Of a stretch of DNA of 64,000 nucleotides, positions 63,849 to 64,000 are shown piece by piece. Position numbers and translations under genes: made by a program. The DNA lies in assembly GCA_022360095.1 (NCBI GenBank), contig JAKSDK010000312.1, forward strand, positions 124,001 to 188,000, given 5' to 3'. Origin of the DNA: Phycisphaerales bacterium. GTDB lineage: Bacteria; Planctomycetota; Phycisphaerae; UBA1845; UTPLA1. How positions within the stretch are numbered: the first letter of the stretch is position 1; each line of letters begins with the position of its first letter. A model generated the notes under the pieces. The model had not been told where the DNA came from, ran no database searches, and saw only the letters and a program-made list of their open reading frames with translations.

Positions 63849-64000
63849 ACCGCGCCGATTCGCATGGCCAGATCAGGGTCTGTCTTCTTGACGCGAACGT
63901 TGAAGTAACGAGCTTCGGGGTGATGAGCGACGATCGCACTGGTCGATTGCTCAGGTTCCAGTTGAAATTCCTCGCTGAGCGCAATGTCGATCCGCCCCGG
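63845..64000 (-). CDS. metH: Cobalamin-dependent methionine synthase, C-terminal end only
   Basis: 52 codons run from the window edge to the TGA at 63845. The residues IALSEEFQLEPEQSTS followed by AIVAHHPEARYFNVR match the end of the MetH activation (SAM-binding) domain, where the pattern LTExFxMxPxxSxxxxxxHHPEAxYF is expected. A short tail of about 15 residues follows. The gene's start lies outside the window. Its stop overlaps the ACT-protein start. Confidence 0.8.
   Translation of the reverse strand, partial: PGRIDIALSEEFQLEPEQSTSAIVAHHPEARYFNVRVKKTDPDLAMRIGAV

Overview
The window looks like chromosome of a Planctomycetes-type bacterium, probably near the Phycisphaerae. This is inferred from protein types, not from a marker gene. 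It encodes several large secreted proteins with Cys/Asp calcium-type repeats of the form DCNxNxxPDxCD. These proteins end (or in one case begin) with dockerin-like EF-hand modules, and no cohesin is visible. Other clues are a PEP-CTERM protein, an H-X9-DG-like pseudopilin, a tandemly duplicated UvrA and a pyrophosphate-type phosphofructokinase. No rRNA, tRNA, CRISPR array, insertion sequence or prophage was recognised.

Layout. 1-6.7 kb: a partial secreted protein, a large secreted zinc metalloprotease, a rhodanese, a cobalamin-binding-type protein and a lipoprotein. 6.7-12.9 kb (minus): two related giant membrane proteins and a TPR protein, apparently one operon. 13.0-16.6 kb (minus): a 1086-residue Cys/Pro/Thr-rich heptad-repeat secreted protein preceded by a strongly foldable leader. 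17-23.2 kb: a secreted propeller protein, then ndk, ispF-cysS and ruvC-ruvA-ruvB. 23.2-27.1 kb (minus): two periplasmic amidohydrolases and an HtrA protease. 27.3-29.2 kb: a DUF4097-like lipoprotein and a methyltransferase. 29.3-36.6 kb: UvrA as four ABC modules in two overlapping frames, with an unusual C-terminal extension containing an 8-bp minisatellite. 36.6-43.1 kb: tdk-nupC type nucleoside salvage, etfA with a membrane ETF:quinone-type Fe-S oxidoreductase, and a GDSL hydrolase. 43.1-48.7 kb (minus): PPi-phosphofructokinase, GH57 amylase, GT4 glycogen-synthase-like enzyme and a NUDT22-like Nudix protein, with a truncated FG-GAP gene facing them. 48.8-57 kb: more secreted repeat proteins, YjbQ, a lipoprotein and a PEP-CTERM protein. 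57.2-64 kb: fumC, a HEAT-like protein, an isolated fliM, a pseudopilin, small membrane proteins, an ACT protein and the 3' end of metH.

The two most unusual features are these. (1) The heptad-repeat protein at 13087-16347 (CPxxxTx units) has a second-order period of about 108 residues marked by CPCDPT. It fits the Cys- and Pro-rich proteinaceous wall material reported for planctomycetes. (2) An 8-bp repeat (GTCAAAAC/GTCAAAAA) occurs at three places: in the uvrA C-terminal region (23 units in perfect register), at the frame break that splits uvrA (two units), and directly upstream of the glycogen-synthase-like gene. Because 8 is not a multiple of 3, unit gain or loss would switch reading frame, which suggests a contingency-type locus.
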